Source of the DNA: Bacillota bacterium
GTDB lineage: Bacteria; Bacillota; Clostridia; Acetivibrionales; DSM-1351
DNA length: 24,940 nt
Assembly: GCA_023397905.1 (NCBI GenBank)
Contig: JAEWSZ010000146.1
Location: 1-24,940 of the forward strand
Direction: 5' to 3'
Position numbers and translations under genes: made by a program. Of the stretch, positions 22,051-24,940 are shown one piece after another. Within the stretch, counting starts at the first letter, position 1; the number at the start of each line of letters is the position of its first letter. A model generated the notes under the pieces. It was not told the DNA's origin. It saw only the letters and a program-made list of their open reading frames with translations, and did no database searches.

Positions 22051-22959
22051 TTAAAATAAAAGGCAAAACACAGGCAGTGTTGCAATGGACAGCAGAGTAC
22101 TGACAAAAATACACTGTGAAGCCAGCCGGCAATCGCACTGGTACTTTTCAGCCAGCATGGCCGTCAGACTGGGCGCCGGCATTCCTGAAAACAGGACGGT
22201 TACCCCCAGCAATATTCCATTGACACCCCACAGCTTCAATACGGCAAATATCACTGCCGGTATTATGACCAGCCTGTATGCGCAGTATTGCATAACTGTT
22301 TTGTCAAATAGCTTTTTAAAATTGACCTCTGATAAAATAACTCCGATGATGATCATTGATATGGGAGTGACACAGCTGCTGACAGAGGAAAGGACGTGAT
22401 CCAGAAATGCGGGCGGTCTCAGCCCTGTGGCCATAAAAACCAATCCCAGAGCAACCGCTATAAGACTTGGATTTTTAAAAAGTGTCTTTAAGGATGACTT
22501 TTCCTTTGTTCCGGTAAATACCGAAATCCCCACGGTCCATACAAAAATGTTGACGGGTATCAGAGCCAGGGAAGCATACAGCATTCCCCTTGCGCCGTAG
22601 ATCCCCTGCAGGACCGGGATACCTATATAGCTCCTGTTTGAGCACATGAGGCCGTAACGGATCACCTTTCTTCTGGGTTCAGGCTGCTTACGGAATGTTA
22701 TCTTGCTTATCCACAAGCCAAAGAACTGCGCCAGGGCGGAGAATACAATCACCAGTATTCCTTCCTTGATGTCTTTAACTGAGAAATCCGTTAGAAAGGC
22801 ATAGAAAATACTGCATGGCAGCAAAAACTGAATGAACAGCTCCGACATTCCCTCCACTCCCCGCCTTACAATACCCTGCATGCGCCCGGCGAATATACCC
22901 ACTCCGATCAGCACAAATATTTCCAGCTGGAGGTTCAGCATGTTTATGAATAGACCCAT
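22051..22959 (-). CDS. AEC-family transporter (auxin efflux carrier-like permease)
   Basis: This 302-residue membrane protein has about ten predicted helices in two halves. It shows family marks such as LLPCSIFYAFLTDF near residue 48, NRSYIGIPVLQGIYG near 108 and SGMPAPSLTAMLAEKY near 265. Characterised bacterial members carry malate and other carboxylates; plant relatives carry auxin. Here it is the second gene of the hydantoinase operon, starting 2 bases after the ABC ATPase stop and ending 13 bases before the carbamoylase start. It probably takes up the acidic or ureide substrate, or exports a hydroxy or oxo acid. There is no sequence basis to choose the direction. Length is normal and nothing is missing. 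Confidence 0.9.
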   Translation of the reverse strand: MGLFINMLNLQLEIFVLIGVGIFAGRMQGIVRRGVEGMSELFIQFLLPCSIFYAFLTDFSVKDIKEGILVIVFSALAQFFGLWISKITFRKQPEPRRKVIRYGLMCSNRSYIGIPVLQGIYGARGMLYASLALIPVNIFVWTVGISVFTGTKEKSSLKTLFKNPSLIAVALGLVFMATGLRPPAFLDHVLSSVSSCVTPISMIIIGVILSEVNFKKLFDKTVMQYCAYRLVIIPAVIFAVLKLWGVNGILLGVTVLFSGMPAPSLTAMLAEKYQCDCRLASQCIFVSTLLSIATLPVFCLLF

Positions 22960-22961
22960 TT

Positions 22962-24068
22962 TTATATCATCTGCTTCCCAACCACTTTTTGGAAGCAGTC
23001 ATATGTGAATATCCCCACCGTTTTTCCGTTCTCATCCACAACGCCGGCATGGTTTGTGCTCTTCTGTATCATTTTGGAAAGCGTCTCCTTGAGCGTGTCA
23101 TGTATACCGGCCATGACTGAAAATCCGGAACAGATCTCCTTTACCTTTGTTTCCCCCGGTACGCCAAGCGCCCTGGATCTCTTTACATAGCCGCATATTT
23201 TTTTATGCTCATCCCAAACCAGCACATCGGTATTTTCATCTGAAAACTTATCATAAAGTCCCGAAACACTTTCTTCCAGATCAGCGCTGCAGCAGTCCTT
23301 TTTCATCAGGTCCTTTACCTGCAGCAGGCTCAGCTGCTTGAATATGTTATCCCCGCCTATAAAATCGCTGACAAAGCTGTTTGCCGGTTTTTGAAGAATT
23401 TCAAGAGGCGGCGCGCATTGAACGATCTTCCCGTGATTTATAATTGCGATCCTGTCAGCAAATTTAATGGCTTCATCCATGTCATGAGTTACAAACACAA
23501 TGGTTTTCTTCATTTTTTTCTGCAGCCGGATAAATTCATCCTGGAGCTGTTCCCTTGTAATAGGGTCCAGGGCTCCAAAAGGCTCGTCCATCAGCATAAT
23601 GGGAGGATCTACGGCCAGGGCCCTTGCCACGCCGACTCTCTGCTTCTGCCCTCCGGACAATTGCTTTGGATATTTGCCCATTGTTATTTCAGGATCAAGC
23701 CCCACCAGTTCCAGAAGCTCCCTCACCCTTTTGGAGGTCCTCTCCTTATCCCATTTTAAAAGCTTCGGCACGCATGCAATATTGTCGGCTATTGTCATAT
23801 GGGGCATTAAACCTATATCCTGGATTACATAACCGATTTTTCTGCGGAGTTCATAGGGGTTTGTCCTGGTTATATCCTCGCCGTTTATCAGTATCTTTCC
23901 TTCCGTCGGTTCGATCAAGCCGTTTATCATTTTCATTGTCGTGGTCTTCCCGCAGCCCGACGGCCCTATAAATACGATAAACTCTCCCGACTCTATATGC
24001 AGGCTTAAATCATCCACTGCAACGAATCCGTTTTTATACTGCTTTTTCACATGCTCAAACTGAATCAT
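22962..24068 (-). CDS. ABC transporter ATPase with C-terminal CBS pair (OpuCA/EgtV type)
   Basis: This 368-residue ATPase has Walker A GPSGCGKT (35-42), Q83, signature LSGGQ (137-141), Walker B IMLMDE (157-162) and the H-loop histidine H195. About 115 further residues from 250 on fit a pair of CBS domains (KKICGYVKRSR and HAGVVDENGKTVGIFTYD). This layout is that of quaternary-amine importers (OpuCA, BusAA) and of the ergothioneine ATPase EgtV; in these the CBS pair senses ionic strength or nucleotides. No permease or binding-protein gene lies nearby, so it must pair with a membrane subunit encoded elsewhere. It is the first gene of the hydantoinase operon, right after the LysR-controlled promoter, so it is made together with the catabolic enzymes. 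The ATG at 24068 follows AAAGGAACAAACT. The substrate is inferred to be a zwitterionic amine or ureide. Confidence 0.9.
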   Translation of the reverse strand: MIQFEHVKKQYKNGFVAVDDLSLHIESGEFIVFIGPSGCGKTTTMKMINGLIEPTEGKILINGEDITRTNPYELRRKIGYVIQDIGLMPHMTIADNIACVPKLLKWDKERTSKRVRELLELVGLDPEITMGKYPKQLSGGQKQRVGVARALAVDPPIMLMDEPFGALDPITREQLQDEFIRLQKKMKKTIVFVTHDMDEAIKFADRIAIINHGKIVQCAPPLEILQKPANSFVSDFIGGDNIFKQLSLLQVKDLMKKDCCSADLEESVSGLYDKFSDENTDVLVWDEHKKICGYVKRSRALGVPGETKVKEICSGFSVMAGIHDTLKETLSKMIQKSTNHAGVVDENGKTVGIFTYDCFQKVVGKQMI

Positions 24069-24115
24069 AGTTTGTTCCTTTCTTTTACGATTTCTAAAAC
24101 ATTTGCTCTAATAAA

Positions 24116-24144
24116 TTGAAAAACGATTTTAGCCATGTTATAGT
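24116..24144 (+). promoter_or_regulatory. Promoter of the LysR-type regulator gene
   Basis: TTGAAA (24116-24121) and TATAGT (24139-24144) are spaced by 17 bases. Transcription would start near 24151, inside the palindrome at 24144-24161. This allows the regulator to repress itself. Confidence 0.72.
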
Positions 24145-24166
24145 AAGTTTAATTAAACTTAATCAA
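24137..24166 (-). promoter_or_regulatory. Promoter of the hydantoinase operon
   Basis: On the minus strand TTGATT (24166-24161) and TATAAC (24142-24137) are separated by 18 bases, almost entirely filled by the palindrome. Its -10 overlaps the -10 of the regulator promoter on the other strand, so the two promoters should compete. Confidence 0.6.
24144..24161. promoter_or_regulatory. LysR-type operator (18-bp perfect palindrome)
   Basis: TAAGTTTAATTAAACTTA is its own reverse complement across all 18 bases and contains the T-N11-A arrangement of LysR boxes. It lies in the 138-bp gap between the divergent genes, between the -35 and -10 of the operon promoter. Confidence 0.75.
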
Positions 24167-24206
24167 CTATAAGCGGAAGTTAATCCGTCAAGGGAGTTGT
24201 GTCAGT

Positions 24207-24940
24207 ATGAATTTGCGCCAGCTGGAATGTTTTGCGGCAATTGTTGAGCATATGAGCTTTAAAAAGGCTGCCGAAGAGCTTTATATCTCTTCCTCCGCCG
24301 TAACCCAACACATCAAAAATCTTGAGCATGAGCTGGATTGCAGCCTTCTGCACCGTTCCGCCCAGTCCATCCGGCTTACGGAAGCAGGAAAAACCTTTTA
24401 CGGCGGAATAGCCAAAGTACTGGAGGATCTCCGGAACACCGTGACCGAAACCAAGAAAATCTCAAACGCCCTGTATCCAAAACTTGTTATCGGCTATATA
24501 GGCGTCCCCGCGGATCAGATACTGCACCAGGCCATAAAGTCTTTTTATGCCGTCTATCCAAACCTGGATGTACAGCTGTATCCCTGTGATGCCGGTGAAA
24601 TTTCCTACCTGCTGAATCTGGAAACCATCGACATTGCCATAACGACCAAAAACTATATTTCGGGCTCCCAGGACCTCATATTTAAAAAACTGTTTTCCTA
24701 TAAATATGATTTTGTGATCCACTTCACCCATCCCCTTGCCAAAAACAGGGAGCTAAAGGCCTCCGACCTGCAATCAATACCGCTTATACTTCTGAAGCCC
24801 AGCCATAACACAAACCTTTTTAACGAATACTGCCAAAAGCACCTGACCGGCTTTGATATACATTATGTGGATACTATCAGCGATCTGCTTATTAAGGTGC
24901 GGGCCCTGGAGGGCGCCGCCATCCTGCCCGAGTATATCTC
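24207..24940 (+). CDS. LysR-type transcriptional regulator (runs off the right edge)
   Basis: The first 244 residues of a protein expected to be about 300 long are present. Residues 1-60 are a winged helix-turn-helix with the LysR-type pattern: MNLRQLECFAAIVEHMSFKK, AAEELYISSSAVTQHIKNLE, then LLHRSAQSIRLTEAGKTFY. A linker helix follows and from about residue 90 the effector-binding domain (KLVIGYIGVPADQILHQAI, then ETIDIAITTKNYI). The ATG at 24207 has AGGGAG 10 bases upstream. It is the only plus-strand gene in the window and is divergent from the hydantoinase operon, the classical arrangement for a LysR activator that responds to a pathway metabolite. The inducer is unknown. The C-terminal quarter of the effector domain lies outside the window. 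Confidence 0.93.
   Translation, partial: MNLRQLECFAAIVEHMSFKKAAEELYISSSAVTQHIKNLEHELDCSLLHRSAQSIRLTEAGKTFYGGIAKVLEDLRNTVTETKKISNALYPKLVIGYIGVPADQILHQAIKSFYAVYPNLDVQLYPCDAGEISYLLNLETIDIAITTKNYISGSQDLIFKKLFSYKYDFVIHFTHPLAKNRELKASDLQSIPLILLKPSHNTNLFNEYCQKHLTGFDIHYVDTISDLLIKVRALEGAAILPEYI

Noticed and set aside
24462..24731. 89-codon open frame on the minus strand
   Set aside because: It is antisense to the LysR-type regulator, which has a clear helix-turn-helix and effector domain.

Overview
The window looks like chromosome from a Bacillota bacterium, most likely a clostridial (Lachnospiraceae-like) anaerobe. The supporting features are a V-type ATPase operon with Na+-site residues, a T-box leader on serS, a lipoprotein-type sugar binding protein, a sugar ABC importer without its own ATPase, strong GGAGG-type ribosome binding sites and AT-rich intergenic regions. 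This placement is inferred from gene content only. Every gene except the last is on the minus strand, so transcription runs from high to low coordinates. No rRNA, tRNA, CRISPR array, insertion sequence or prophage gene was seen.

Region 1 (1-3184): the promoter-proximal part of a V-type ATPase operon, in the order G/H-like stalk subunit, I, K, E. E runs off the left edge. The genes overlap or nearly abut. A 540-base AT-rich gene-free stretch precedes the operon.

Region 2 (3452-5219): seryl-tRNA synthetase as a complete single-gene unit, with a promoter, a T-box leader with a probable UCC specifier, a leader terminator, the gene and a strong terminator.

Region 3 (5321-13448): an msm-like sugar locus. 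It has a LacI-family repressor, a lipoprotein binding protein, two permeases, an aldo/keto reductase, a Gfo/Idh/MocA-like protein and a GH13_18 sucrose phosphorylase. Two identical 14-bp operators, one before the repressor gene and one before the binding-protein gene, tie the locus together. A long hairpin separates the binding-protein gene from the permeases. The expected flow is uptake of a sucrose-like alpha-glucoside and phosphorolysis to glucose 1-phosphate. The two oxidoreductases suggest that either the substrate or the released moiety also undergoes redox chemistry.

Region 4 (13505-15139): a MATE efflux gene with its own promoter and a leader of about 200 nt that I do not recognise.

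Region 5 (15196-24940): a divergent locus under a LysR-type regulator on the plus strand. The opposite operon encodes an OpuCA/EgtV-like ABC ATPase, an AEC carrier, an M20 carbamoylase, a hydantoinase/dihydropyrimidinase, a D-2-hydroxyacid dehydrogenase, an M19 dipeptidase, a PLP aminotransferase and an EamA exporter. Read as a pathway, this would open a cyclic ureide, remove the carbamoyl group, transaminate the amino acid and reduce the 2-oxo acid, with transport at both ends. This is the most unusual system in the window; its substrate cannot be read from sequence. The regulator and operon share overlapping divergent promoters around an 18-bp perfect palindrome.
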